DNA of 39,066 nt. Origin: GCA-002282575 sp964519885 (GTDB lineage Bacteria; Pseudomonadota; Gammaproteobacteria; Thiomicrospirales; Thiomicrospiraceae). The stretch lies in assembly GCA_964519885.1 (NCBI GenBank), contig CAZFLX010000022.1:1-39066 (forward strand), written 5' to 3'. The position numbers were made by a program, and so were the translations under genes. Shown here in pieces: positions 1 to 9,008 of this stretch (within the stretch, counting starts at the first letter, position 1; every line of letters begins with the position of its first letter). The notes under the pieces were generated by a model. That model was not told the DNA's origin. It ran no database searches and saw only the letters and a list, made by a program, of their open reading frames with translations.

Positions 1-11
1 ACTTAATTACT

Positions 12-41
12 AACCCCGTTCAGATTTGAACGGGGTTTTTT
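12..41 (+). terminator. Rho-independent terminator of a gene left of the window
   Basis: An 11-bp perfect stem (AACCCCGTTCA at 12-22 and its complement at 27-37) encloses a GATT loop and runs into a T tract at 36-40. The T tract lies on the plus-strand side, so it most likely ends a plus-strand transcript that begins before the window. Confidence 0.85.
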
Positions 42-74
42 ATTGCCTAAATTTGAGCAATTATGTTTTAGTTA

Positions 75-94
75 AGGCGAGAACTTGCTCGCCT
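75..94 (-). terminator. Possible weak terminator of msrA
   Basis: AGGCGAG (75-81) and CTCGCCT (88-94) form a 7-bp stem with a 6-base loop, 15 bases past the msrA stop on the minus strand. The run after the stem on that strand is only loosely T/A rich, so termination here is uncertain. Confidence 0.35.
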
Positions 95-109
95 CTGAGA
101 AAGTTAGGT

Positions 110-655
110 TTAGAAAGACTTTAATAAAGGTTCAAACTGAGTTTTCACTTTATCCACTTTCGGTTTAACCACAAGCTGGCAGTAGGCTTTGTTGGGATTG
201 TTTTTGAAATAGTCTTGGTGATAGGCTTCGGCAGGATAGAAGTGTTTTAACGGCTGTATTTCGGTAACAATCGGGTTGGGGTATTTTTTTGATGCTGCTA
301 AGGCTTGAATCGCGGCTTTAGCTGCTGCTGCTTGGCTTTCGTCGTGCGTTAAAATAATACTACGATATTGATTACCGACATCGTTGCCTTGGCGATCTTG
401 AGTTGTGGGGTCATGAATGGTGAAAAAGACGTCGAGCAGTTTTTCATAACTAATGATGTTGGGATCGTAACTGATTTGAACGACTTCAGCGTGCCCCGTT
501 TTACCTGTGCCAATCAGTTCATAGGTGGGGTTGGGGAAATCGCTGCCTGCGTAGCCAGAAACGACTTTTTCGACTCCTTTAAGGGGTTCAAAAGCGGCTT
601 CTAAGCACCAGAAACAACCGCCACCGAGAGTGGCAAGTGCGAGTGAGATGGCCAT
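110..655 (-). CDS. msrA: Peptide-methionine (S)-S-oxide reductase MsrA
   Basis: This enzyme reduces the S-epimer of methionine sulfoxide, free or in proteins, back to methionine and repairs oxidative damage. The 181-residue protein carries the family signature GGGCFWC near residues 11-17, with the catalytic Cys at 14, followed by the SGYAGS segment. The C-terminal Cys in KAYCQLVV is the likely resolving residue. There is no signal peptide, so it should act in the cytoplasm. The ATG at 655 is preceded by a strong AAGGAG site. It is divergent from the YcgN-like gene; the 96-bp gap holds a pair of direct repeats. The length is normal for the family. Confidence 0.96.
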   Translation of the reverse strand: MAISLALATLGGGCFWCLEAAFEPLKGVEKVVSGYAGSDFPNPTYELIGTGKTGHAEVVQISYDPNIISYEKLLDVFFTIHDPTTQDRQGNDVGNQYRSIILTHDESQAAAAKAAIQALAASKKYPNPIVTEIQPLKHFYPAEAYHQDYFKNNPNKAYCQLVVKPKVDKVKTQFEPLLKSF

Positions 656-686
656 GAGTTATCTCCTTATGCTTCAAATTAGTTTT

Positions 687-736
687 AACAGTGGTATTCG
701 TTACTTGAGTGCTTGATAATAACACTGGTATCCGTT
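687..736. repeat. Pair of 16-bp direct repeats in a divergent promoter region
   Basis: AACAGTGGTATTCGTT (687-702) and AACACTGGTATCCGTT (721-736) match at 14 of 16 positions and start 34 bp apart, close to three helical turns. They occupy the gap between msrA and the ycgN-like gene. An operator role for either gene is inference; no known regulator motif is recognised. Confidence 0.45.
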
Positions 737-751
737 TAAAGAGAAGCCCGT

Positions 752-1222
752 ATGGAAATTAGAAAAGTCGAGCAACCTTGGTGGGAAACAACGCCGCTGA
801 CTGAAATGAGCGATGCGCAATGGGAAAGCCTGTGCGATGGTTGCGGTAAGTGCTGTTTGGTCAAAATCCAAGATGCTGAATCTGAGCGCATTTATTTTAC
901 CGATGTCGCTTGTCAGCTATTAGATTGCGCTTCAGGACGATGTAAAAATTATGCTCAGCGTCAGCAGTTTGTGCCTGATTGTGTGAAGCTGAGTAAAGAT
1001 AATTTAGAAGATTTAGAGTGGATGCCGCCTGATTGCGCCTATCGTCGCTTGTATGAGCATAAGCCGCTGCTGGCCTGGCATCCGTTGGTTACGGGAAATG
1101 CTAACAGCACCAACGATTATGGCGCAGGCATTGGCGGTATGCCGTTAGTGAGTGAGTTGGATGTTACAGATGAGGAACTCGAAGACCATGTTGTCACATG
1201 GCCTTTAGATCGAGTTGGATAA
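752..1222 (+). CDS. YcgN/UPF0260 family cysteine-cluster protein
   Basis: This 156-residue cytoplasmic protein belongs to the YcgN-type branch of the YkgJ-like cysteine-cluster proteins. A CDGCGKCC motif lies near residues 29-36, followed by further spaced cysteines (ACQLLDC, GRCKNY, PDCVKL, PDCAYR). The family is thought to bind iron or zinc; its reaction is not known. The N-terminal region with a WWE motif and a C-terminal HPLVTGN segment are also typical. It starts at ATG 752 and is divergent from msrA. Family assignment is firm, function is not. Confidence 0.9.
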   Translation: MEIRKVEQPWWETTPLTEMSDAQWESLCDGCGKCCLVKIQDAESERIYFTDVACQLLDCASGRCKNYAQRQQFVPDCVKLSKDNLEDLEWMPPDCAYRRLYEHKPLLAWHPLVTGNANSTNDYGAGIGGMPLVSELDVTDEELEDHVVTWPLDRVG

Positions 1223-1251
1223 GCTGACCTGACCTGAAATCGACTGTCTAT

Positions 1252-1671
1252 TTATTTTTTGGTAGTGGTCGATTTCGTTGTGGTGGATGACTTAGTTGTT
1301 GGTTTCGTTGTTGCTTTGGTGGGCGCTTTGGCTGCTGCGCTGGTTGTTGCTTTACGTTGAGCAACCAGTTGACGTTCAGTTTCATCGATACGCGCACGTA
1401 AACGTGTGTTGTTTTCTTCACTCACTTCTAGGCGACGTAACAATAATTGACTGTTTTCTTGTTGAGATTTGAGTAATGTTTGCTGTTCTGCTTGAGCAGA
1501 TTCCAGTGCAGTGATTTTGGCTTGTGCCTCGGTTAAGGCAACTCTCAATTGCTCACGTTCTTTTTTACCCGGATCACCAGATGCTAAAAATAACCCCAGT
1601 AAAATAAGAATACCCGCTCCAATCATAATGGGCTTGGGTAACTGAACGGATGCGGCGTTGACTGTTGACAT
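1252..1671 (-). CDS. Small membrane-anchored coiled-coil protein with Thr/Lys-rich tail
   Basis: Not recognised as a named family. The 139-residue protein has one hydrophobic segment (about residues 15-31, rich in Ile, Leu and Gly). A charged heptad-like region from about 36 to 107, rich in Glu, Gln and Arg, looks like a coiled coil. The tail of about 30 residues is almost only Ala, Thr, Lys, Ser and Pro. An AAGGA site precedes the ATG. It lies 23 bp behind the chemotaxis receptor gene on the same strand, so the two may be cotranscribed. The tail could be a disordered spacer in the periplasm or cytoplasm; the orientation cannot be decided from sequence. Confidence 0.75.
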   Translation of the reverse strand: MSTVNAASVQLPKPIMIGAGILILLGLFLASGDPGKKEREQLRVALTEAQAKITALESAQAEQQTLLKSQQENSQLLLRRLEVSEENNTRLRARIDETERQLVAQRKATTSAAAKAPTKATTKPTTKSSTTTKSTTTKK

Positions 1672-1694
1672 GAGTTTGAATCCTTATGTTTGTG

Positions 1695-3452
1695 TTATGA
1701 CTTAATCATAGCTTGTGTGTTGCTGATTTGTCTATGTTGTTGATGCGGTTGGTGACGCATGCCCGTGTTGAATCGCATAGTTTCTTCGCTAAGCGTTTCA
1801 GCTTGCTGCTGAATTTGTGAAGCAATTTGATTCAACTGTTGCACTTGTTGGTGCAGGATGTTTTCTTGAGTAGAAACCTCGGTCAGTGCGCTACTGGTTT
1901 GTGCTACGGCCATTTCTACTGAATTGGCTGCTTGGTCGGCTTGAGACAGACTATCTTGCAGCAATTGGGTTTGTTGGCTCATGCTGGTTAGTGCGAGTGA
2001 GGCTTGCTGAATTTTATCTGCGCCTTCATTCACTTGTTGTAGCGAGGTATCGATAAGATGACGAATTTCTTGCGCCGCATCGGCTGATTTACCTGCTAAA
2101 GCACGCACTTCACTGGCTACGACAGCGAAGCCACGTCCATGTTCGCCAGCCCTAGCTGCTTCGACTGCAGCGTTTAAGGCGAGTAAGTTGGTTTGAAAAG
2201 CAATGGTATCGACTAGGGCAACAATATTGCTGATTTGTGTGGAGGTCTGTTGAATACGCTGCATAGAGTCCACTGATTGACTCATGGCCTGTGTGGTTTG
2301 TTGCAAATGCCCACGATTTTCTTGCGCAATGTGTGTTGCGGTATGAATTTCTTGTTGCATTTGGCTAACAGCCCTCAGCATTTGCTGCCGACTGTCATTG
2401 GCTTTTTCTAATCCCTGGTGCACTTGCGTGTTGACGTTGTGTAAGAGATTTGAAGTATCACCCAATTGTAACGATAATTCGGTAAAAGCCTGTGCTTGAC
2501 CCTGCACATGGTTAATGGCTTGCGCCAGTGAGTGCAGTGCTTGATTAATGTTTTCGGCCAATTCTCCTAAATAACCAGGATGTGCTTGAACTTTACCCGT
2601 TAAATTGCCATGTGCCAATTGACTGATACATTGACCAATATCAGTCAGTGAAGCTTGCAGGGTGTGCATAGAGTGCATGAATTGCTGTGCGGTCTGTCCA
2701 AAATCACCAACACCTCTAACTTGTGCGTTAAAGTTCCCGGCCGCTAACTCAGCAACGGCTTGGCTCATCTGTTGATTGAAATGGGTAATTTGTTCGACGG
2801 CTTGACGCACCACCTCAGGTGTTTTCGCATCACTATTTAGTTTTCCCGAACTGATGTTGCTCATGGTGGCATGGAGCGCTTGATGATTACGCGTGAGAAT
2901 TTCAGCGGTGAGGGCAATACTCTCTGACAACATACCCAAGCAACCGCGATAATCTCCGGACATACGCGCCTCAAAATTGCCTTTAGTCAACGCATCCAAG
3001 GTTTCTTGCGCCTGAAGAACCGAGGTGTAGGTTTGTTTAGATAGCAGGTTAAATTGATGCGCTAGCTGTACCAATTCCTTGTCACCCACTTCTGGCGCTT
3101 GACGATTAAGTTCGCCGGTTTGGCGAATGTCGCGCATGGTGTTTGCTAACTGGTCGAGTGGGCGCAGCATATAGGCAATAACCAGATAAATTAGTATGGC
3201 GACTACCAATCCTAACCCGCCCAGTACTATCAGGCCATGAATGATTAAATCAACCAGGCGCTGATGAATGTCATGATTCAGTTCATTCAGCGTCGGAGCT
3301 AGGGGAGCCTGTTGCAAGGCTAGCTGATTAAGCTGCTCGGCGATGATGTCTCTGGCATCGGAAGATTGTAGGTGAATGACCCAACCGTATAGGCTGACAC
3401 AGATGACAAATAAAATACAAATAAACACGAAGAGCTTAATTTTTAAGTTCAT
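1695..3452 (-). CDS. Methyl-accepting chemotaxis protein with poly-HAMP-like linker
   Basis: This transmembrane receptor would signal to a CheA/CheW array. Reading from the Met at 3452 gives 585 residues: TM1 about 5-22, a periplasmic loop of only about 50 residues, TM2 about 73-95, HAMP-like units, and a C-terminal signalling domain with the tip sequence FQTNLLALNAAVEAARAGE. An in-frame ATG at 3563 lacks a ribosome site and would add 37 residues of non-signal character. The Met at 3452 has an AAGG site and opens directly into TM1, so it is preferred. There is no C-terminal NWETF-type pentapeptide. The small loop suggests sensing in or near the membrane, or through a partner; the ligand is unknown. 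Confidence 0.92.
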   Translation of the reverse strand: MNLKIKLFVFICILFVICVSLYGWVIHLQSSDARDIIAEQLNQLALQQAPLAPTLNELNHDIHQRLVDLIIHGLIVLGGLGLVVAILIYLVIAYMLRPLDQLANTMRDIRQTGELNRQAPEVGDKELVQLAHQFNLLSKQTYTSVLQAQETLDALTKGNFEARMSGDYRGCLGMLSESIALTAEILTRNHQALHATMSNISSGKLNSDAKTPEVVRQAVEQITHFNQQMSQAVAELAAGNFNAQVRGVGDFGQTAQQFMHSMHTLQASLTDIGQCISQLAHGNLTGKVQAHPGYLGELAENINQALHSLAQAINHVQGQAQAFTELSLQLGDTSNLLHNVNTQVHQGLEKANDSRQQMLRAVSQMQQEIHTATHIAQENRGHLQQTTQAMSQSVDSMQRIQQTSTQISNIVALVDTIAFQTNLLALNAAVEAARAGEHGRGFAVVASEVRALAGKSADAAQEIRHLIDTSLQQVNEGADKIQQASLALTSMSQQTQLLQDSLSQADQAANSVEMAVAQTSSALTEVSTQENILHQQVQQLNQIASQIQQQAETLSEETMRFNTGMRHQPHQQHRQISNTQAMIKS

Positions 3453-3471
3453 CTGAAAAGCCTTAGGGTAA

Positions 3472-3517
3472 GCGTGAAAGAATGCTGACACATATAATTC
3501 ATTTTGAACTTTCACGC
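3472..3517. repeat. 9-bp inverted repeat upstream of the chemotaxis receptor
   Basis: GCGTGAAAG (3472-3480) and CTTTCACGC (3509-3517) are perfect inverted copies 28 bases apart, 20 to 65 bases upstream of the preferred receptor start. It could be an operator or a leader hairpin. Its position supports reading this stretch as non-coding. Confidence 0.4.
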
Positions 3518-3672
3518 ATTCAAGATAATTATATTTTGATATTAAGTCAATATGTTTAAGCATGTTTTTGTGCTGATTTTGGTGTGATAGGCATGAATTG
3601 TTAGTCTATCCATGCCCCTTTTATGGCACAATTCTAGAATATGAATATTGAGCGACTTAGGTAACAGAAATT

Positions 3673-5628
3673 ATGTGTGGTTTAGCTGGCTTTATTGATC
3701 CCAAACTGACCGCATCCGATGCGCAATTACGTCAACATGTGGCGGTAATGAATGAGGCGATTTTGCCACGGGGTCCCGATTCGGCTGATGAGTGGAGTGA
3801 TGCCAACCATGGTGTGGCGCTGGGTCATCGTCGGTTGGCGATTATGGATTTGTCGCCTGCAGGGGCGCAGCCTATGCATTCGCATTGTGGTCGTTACGTG
3901 ATGGTGTTTAATGGCGAGGTTTATAATCATCATCAGTTGCGCGCTCAGTTAGAAGCAGAAGGCGTTTCGGTGCCTTGGCGGGGTCATTCGGACACCGAGG
4001 TGATGCTGACGGCGATTGCGCATTGGGGCGTTGAGCACGCCTTGACTCAATTTAATGGCATGTTTGCTTTTGCGTTGTGGGATAGGAAGTTGCTCTCTTT
4101 AACGCTGGCGCGTGATCGCATGGGTGAAAAGCCCTTGAGTTATGGTTGGGTGAATGGGGTGTTGTTTTTTGCGTCAACGCTGGATGCCTGTCGCGCTCAT
4201 CCCGACTTTGTGGCAGAAATCGATGCGCAGGTGCAAGCACTTTACTTACGTCACGGTCATGTGCCTGCGCCCTACAGTATCTTCAAGGGGATGCATAAGT
4301 TATTGCCCGGTCAATATCTCACTCTGGCGCAACATGAACTTCGTGACAGTCAATTACCCATAGCTCACTATTATTGGCAACCACGAGGCGTGGTGGAGCA
4401 AGCCTTGCGTAATCCGTTTCTGGGTTCGGAGCAACAAGCTTTAGATGAATTGGATGGGTTGCTTAAAGATTCGGTTGCGCTACGCATGGAAGCCGATGTG
4501 CCTTTGGGCGCATTTTTATCAGGCGGTTTTGATTCTTCGTTAGTTGTCGCTTTGATGCAACAAGCTTCGCCTCAGCAAGTGAATAGCTTTTCGATTGGCT
4601 TTGATGATGCACGATTTAATGAATCGGAACACGCAAGGGCGGTGGCGAAGCATTTGCAAACCGCCCATACGGAGCTGTTTGTCACGGCAAAGGATGCCTT
4701 AGACGTTATTCCTAAATTGACCCAAATTTATGATGAGCCTTTTGCCGATTCTTCAGCCATGCCGACTTATTTGGTATCGCAATTAACGCGTCAGCAGGTA
4801 ACCGTGGCTTTGTCGGGTGATGGTGGCGATGAGCTGTTTGGTGGCTACAGTCATTATGCGACAGGTGAGCGCTTATGGAACTTGGTGGGTGGCAACTTGC
4901 CTTCACTCTTGTCGCTGGGTGCTAAGGCATTACATACTCTGCCGCCGAGCTTGCTGAATCGGGCTGGCGCTGTGTTGGGTAAGCCGAATGCGGGCGATCA
5001 GCTGTCGAAAATTGCCGATGTGCTGCCTTACTTTGATACCCATGCCAATGCTTATCGTGGCTTGGTGTCGCATTGGCGAGATATGCAAGCACTAATGCCA
5101 GGGGTGCAAGAACCATTAACGCTGTTGACTGGCTTGGAGGCGATACCTGACGGCTTGGTCGAGATGGATGAAATCATGCAGTATTTGGATATGCGCACCT
5201 ACATGAGTGACGACATCTTAACCAAAGTGGATAGAGCCAGTATGGCGGTCAGTTTAGAAGGGCGGATTCCGTTATTAGATCATCGTGTGGCGGAATTTGC
5301 TTGGCGCTTACCGCGTCACTTCAAACGTCGTGATGGTGTGGGTAAGTGGCTGTTAAAAGAGCTTACTTATCGTTATATTCCCCGTTCCATTATGGACAGA
5401 CCTAAGCAAGGTTTTGCCGTACCGCTGGCGCAATGGTTACGTGGAGAATTGCGTGATTGGGCTGAGTCGTTACTCACCGTAGAGCGGTTAGAAGCCTTGG
5501 GATTAAACGCGGTGTTGGTCCGCAAAGCTTGGCAAGCGCATTTGTCTGGGCAGCGCGATTTTAAAACGCCTTTATGGACGGTGTTGATGTTGTTGAGTTT
5601 TCATCAGTCGTTACAGGGTCAGTCATGA
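3673..5628 (+). CDS. asnB: Asparagine synthase (glutamine-hydrolysing)-like amidotransferase
   Basis: Class II glutamine amidotransferase fused to an ATP-pyrophosphatase synthetase domain; the family makes asparagine or amidates other carboxylates. The protein opens MCGLAGF, so after Met removal Cys2 is the N-terminal nucleophile of the glutaminase half (about 2-210). The synthetase half carries the PP-loop SGGFDSS from residue 283 and a conserved DGGDELFGGY segment. At 651 residues it is longer than E. coli AsnB (about 554) and resembles the long forms found in polysaccharide and exosortase clusters. It overlaps a glycosyltransferase gene by 4 bp, so modification of a glycan is a real alternative to plain asparagine synthesis. 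Confidence 0.88.
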   Translation: MCGLAGFIDPKLTASDAQLRQHVAVMNEAILPRGPDSADEWSDANHGVALGHRRLAIMDLSPAGAQPMHSHCGRYVMVFNGEVYNHHQLRAQLEAEGVSVPWRGHSDTEVMLTAIAHWGVEHALTQFNGMFAFALWDRKLLSLTLARDRMGEKPLSYGWVNGVLFFASTLDACRAHPDFVAEIDAQVQALYLRHGHVPAPYSIFKGMHKLLPGQYLTLAQHELRDSQLPIAHYYWQPRGVVEQALRNPFLGSEQQALDELDGLLKDSVALRMEADVPLGAFLSGGFDSSLVVALMQQASPQQVNSFSIGFDDARFNESEHARAVAKHLQTAHTELFVTAKDALDVIPKLTQIYDEPFADSSAMPTYLVSQLTRQQVTVALSGDGGDELFGGYSHYATGERLWNLVGGNLPSLLSLGAKALHTLPPSLLNRAGAVLGKPNAGDQLSKIADVLPYFDTHANAYRGLVSHWRDMQALMPGVQEPLTLLTGLEAIPDGLVEMDEIMQYLDMRTYMSDDILTKVDRASMAVSLEGRIPLLDHRVAEFAWRLPRHFKRRDGVGKWLLKELTYRYIPRSIMDRPKQGFAVPLAQWLRGELRDWAESLLTVERLEALGLNAVLVRKAWQAHLSGQRDFKTPLWTVLMLLSFHQSLQGQS

Positions 5629-6701
5629 AAATCGCCCTATTATTACAAACCCTCGGTAAAGGCGGGGCAGAGCGCGTCGCTTCCTTGCTTTCGCAACAAT
5701 TCGAGCGTGATGGGCATGAGGTGCATGTGTTGCTATGGGAGGATGTGCAGCATTACCCTCATGGAGGCACTCTTGCGATATTAAACACGCCAGCGACGCC
5801 TTCGTTGATGGGTAAGTTATGGAACTTGGCCAAACGTGCTTGGTTATTACGTCGGTGGTATCAACAGCAGCGTCCCGATTTGGTGATTAGCTTGATGGAA
5901 ACCGCTAATATTCCTGCGGTGTTATCGGGTATTCCGGTGGTGATTTCGGTGCATCTTGATCCTCGATTCGAGTTAGCTAGTTACCAAAAGTGGTTGATGA
6001 AGCGGCTCTATCCTTGGTCGAATGTGAAGGCGCGTGTTGCGGTGTCGCATGGCATTGCCAAAGTGCTGGAAACGGATTTTGCTATTCACGACTGGCAAGT
6101 GATTGCCAATCCCGTTGATTTACCTGCGATTGATCATCAAAAACGTTTTCCCGCTTTGCCGGTAATTGATGGCGTCAGTGACGATTATTTACTCGGCATG
6201 GGGCGCTTGCATCCGCAAAAAGGCTTTGATTTACTCATTGATGCTTATGCTCAAAGTACCTTGTGCCGCGTCAAACCCTTAGTGATTTTAGGAGAAGGAG
6301 ACAGTCGAGCTGACCTAGAATCTCAAATTGCTGCGCACGGCTTGCAAGATTGGGTGTATTTGCCTAGTTGGGCGAATAATCCCTTTCCTTGGTTTGCTGG
6401 CGCTTGGGCATTTGTCATGAGTTCTCGTTCGGAAGGACTCGGCAATACCCTAATTGAAGCCATGGCGTGTGGTTGCGCTTGTATCAGTGCTGATTGTGAT
6501 TTTGGTCCTCGTGACATCATCACGTCAGAGGTAAATGGCTTATTGGTGCCGGCTGAGTCGAGCGAAGCGCTGGCGCAAGCCTTGGATCGTTTAATGGCTG
6601 ATGACACCTTCAAACAGGCTTTGCAGCAAGGTGCCATGGAGCGAGCGAAGGATTTCGATTTGCCTTTACTGGCGCAGCAATGGGTAAAGCTTATTGCTTA
6701 A
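5625..6701 (+). CDS. GT4-family glycosyltransferase
   Basis: A retaining GT-B glycosyltransferase that would transfer a sugar from a nucleotide sugar to a glycan or lipid carrier at the cytoplasmic face of the membrane. The 358 residues begin MKIALLLQTLGKGGAERV, the typical N-terminal loop of the GT-B fold. The C-terminal half has GMGRLHPQKGFDLLIDAY and the donor-site motif EGLGNTLIEAMACG with the paired glutamates. The start ATG at 5625 overlaps the stop of the amidotransferase (ATGA), indicating translational coupling; a longer in-frame start at 5574 lies inside the upstream gene and is less likely. Acceptor and donor are unknown. Confidence 0.9.
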   Translation: MKIALLLQTLGKGGAERVASLLSQQFERDGHEVHVLLWEDVQHYPHGGTLAILNTPATPSLMGKLWNLAKRAWLLRRWYQQQRPDLVISLMETANIPAVLSGIPVVISVHLDPRFELASYQKWLMKRLYPWSNVKARVAVSHGIAKVLETDFAIHDWQVIANPVDLPAIDHQKRFPALPVIDGVSDDYLLGMGRLHPQKGFDLLIDAYAQSTLCRVKPLVILGEGDSRADLESQIAAHGLQDWVYLPSWANNPFPWFAGAWAFVMSSRSEGLGNTLIEAMACGCACISADCDFGPRDIITSEVNGLLVPAESSEALAQALDRLMADDTFKQALQQGAMERAKDFDLPLLAQQWVKLIA

Positions 6702-6753
6702 AAGCCCTAATTTGGCTATGATTCAAAAACTATGAAAATACTGTGGATTTAAC

Positions 6754-8994
6754 ATGCCCAGAGGACAGGCGCTCAACCTAAAAGCATCACGCCCTAATTA
6801 CGCTAGGGCGCTGTTGTCTTTATGGCAAACGACGGAGATGGATGCCGGTCAGCAACTGGATGTTTACACACGTGTTTTATCCGTCGCTCAGCATATTTTG
6901 CACAGTGATCGAGCCAGCATTTGGTTGCTTGAGCAGCAAACCACTGGTGCATACTTGGTGTGTGTTTGTGCGACCGATGAAAAGCTCCATCAACAGGCGG
7001 TTCCCTTAGCTGAAGTGACGACTTATTGGCAACATTTAAAAAGTCATCCTATATTATCCTGTGATCATGCCTTAAACGTTTTGCCACAACATGCTCAGAT
7101 GATGAAAGAAGTGTCGCCTTATCTGGCGGATCATCAAGCCATGTTGCATGTACGCTTAATGTCGAATGGGCAAATGTTGGGCGTGTTGCGATTGGAGCGT
7201 TTAGCAGCCCATCATTGGATGGAGGATGAGAAAACCTTCGCAGCGCTCTTGGCTGAACAAATTGTCCATGAGTATGAGCATGAATCTCGGGCGCAGATGC
7301 AGCAAGAGTTAGAGTTAATTTCGCGTGTGTTTACCGCTAGTCGCGATGCGATTGTGGTACTTTCCAACACGGGATTGGTACAAAAGGTGAATCCAGCCTT
7401 TACGCAAATTACCGGTTTTGAAGCAGCAGAAATTGTCGGTCAGCACTATCCAAGTTGGGTGAATGCTGGTGGGCAGACGGCTGTGGATTTTGTAGAGATG
7501 TGTCATCTGGTGTCGCTTTCTGGACATTGGCAAGGTGAGTTGATGCAACGCCGTAAAGGGCGAGAATCTCAAGCGGTGTGGCAAACCATGCTGGCGGTAA
7601 CGGATGCTCAAGGCAAAACAACACATTTTATTGCCATCGAAAGCGATTTAAGTGGTTTCAAAGAAGCTCAAGCGAGGGTTCATTACTTATCTCACTATGA
7701 TAGTCTGACCGGTTTAGCGAATCGTATTGAACTGCTTGAGCAGCTGGTGCACTTGATTACGATTGCGCAATCTTCAGGCACTCAAGTGGCTGTTTTTTGT
7801 GTTGATGTGGATGATTTCAAAAAGGTCAATTTAAGCCTAGGTCACACCTTGGGCGATCAATTATTAACCATTATTGCCTCGCGTTTAAGTGCGTTAGGGG
7901 ATGCGCATGGCGTGTGGGCAAGGTTGAGTGCCGACGAATTTATTTACGCTGTCTCGCTCGGTCATGCTCAGCCAATTGAACCAATGATGATGGCTTTTCT
8001 TGATGCGTTACATCAGCCTTTTGCCCTGGGTGGGCAGCAATTGCGTTTAACGGCTTCACTCGGTTCGGCGATCTATCCTCAGGATGCTCATGATGCTGAG
8101 TCTTTGTTGCGTTCGGCACAAACAGCGATGCGTGCGATGAAACACTTGGGCGGTAATGGTTACCAGTGTTATTTGCCCACCATGAACAATCAAGCGATTG
8201 AAAGATTGTTACTAGAAAATCAATTGGCACGTGCGGTTTCAAATCATGAGCTGGTGCTGCATTACCAACCCCAGGTCAGTTTGGAAGACGGACAGCTGGT
8301 GGGAGTAGAAGCCTTAGTGCGTTGGCAGCATCCGAATTTGGGATTGGTGTCGCCTGGTGTGTTTATTCCCTTAGCAGAAGAAACCGGGTTGATTGAAGAA
8401 ATCGGCGATTGGGTGCTGGCTGAAGCCTGTCGTCAGCTTGCACAATGGCGTGATGAGGGATTGCCGGTTGTGACCATGGCGGTGAATATTTCGGCACCAC
8501 AGTTTGTGCGTCGTCCGATTGTGCAACATATTGCCAGTTTAATCGAGCAATATCATTTGCCGCCCAATTTGGTTGAGCTTGAATTGACCGAGCGTGTGGT
8601 GATGAATGACCCAAGTCATGTGCGTGATGTCATGGAACAATTGGCAGCCCTAGGGGTGCAATTATCGATGGATGATTTTGGTACGGGTTACTCTAGTCTG
8701 AGTTATTTACAAAAATTCCCACTCGATAAATTAAAAGTCGACATGTCGTTTGTGCGCAATATTGCCACGTCTAAAGATGATTTGGCTATTACTAAAGCCA
8801 TTATTCAACTGGGTAGAAGCTTAGAGCTTTGTGTGATTGCCGAAGGGGTTGAAACCTTGGAGCAGAAGCGTTTATTGACGTCGGTAGGTTGTCATCAAGG
8901 TCAGGGTTATTATTTTGCCAAGCCTTTACCGGCCGATAAGCTAGTGGGATTATTAAAGCACCCCTTAACGCTGGCGCAAGGGGTGATGATATGA
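6754..8994 (+). CDS. GAF-PAS-GGDEF(degenerate)-EAL cyclic-di-GMP phosphodiesterase
   Basis: The 746-residue protein has an N-terminal GAF-like region (about 20-175), a PAS domain (about 190-300), a GGDEF domain (about 310-475) and an EAL domain (about 490-740). The GGDEF signature reads SADEF at residues 392-396, so cyclase activity is unlikely, although the NRIELLEQL and DVDDFKKVN segments remain. The EAL domain looks complete: EAL at 519-521, LELTERVVM, DDFGTGYSSL, KVDMSFV and AEGVET. The expected net activity is hydrolysis of c-di-GMP, with the GGDEF domain possibly acting as a GTP sensor. No membrane segment is seen, so it is cytoplasmic. The 3' end converges with argH, 14 bp away. Confidence 0.92.
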   Translation: MPRGQALNLKASRPNYARALLSLWQTTEMDAGQQLDVYTRVLSVAQHILHSDRASIWLLEQQTTGAYLVCVCATDEKLHQQAVPLAEVTTYWQHLKSHPILSCDHALNVLPQHAQMMKEVSPYLADHQAMLHVRLMSNGQMLGVLRLERLAAHHWMEDEKTFAALLAEQIVHEYEHESRAQMQQELELISRVFTASRDAIVVLSNTGLVQKVNPAFTQITGFEAAEIVGQHYPSWVNAGGQTAVDFVEMCHLVSLSGHWQGELMQRRKGRESQAVWQTMLAVTDAQGKTTHFIAIESDLSGFKEAQARVHYLSHYDSLTGLANRIELLEQLVHLITIAQSSGTQVAVFCVDVDDFKKVNLSLGHTLGDQLLTIIASRLSALGDAHGVWARLSADEFIYAVSLGHAQPIEPMMMAFLDALHQPFALGGQQLRLTASLGSAIYPQDAHDAESLLRSAQTAMRAMKHLGGNGYQCYLPTMNNQAIERLLLENQLARAVSNHELVLHYQPQVSLEDGQLVGVEALVRWQHPNLGLVSPGVFIPLAEETGLIEEIGDWVLAEACRQLAQWRDEGLPVVTMAVNISAPQFVRRPIVQHIASLIEQYHLPPNLVELELTERVVMNDPSHVRDVMEQLAALGVQLSMDDFGTGYSSLSYLQKFPLDKLKVDMSFVRNIATSKDDLAITKAIIQLGRSLELCVIAEGVETLEQKRLLTSVGCHQGQGYYFAKPLPADKLVGLLKHPLTLAQGVMI

Positions 8995-9008
8995 GCCTGT
9001 TCCTTAGC

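Noticed and set aside
3453..3563. N-terminal extension of the chemotaxis receptor
   Set aside because: No ribosome site, and the extension contains an inverted repeat; the Met at 3452 leads directly into TM1.
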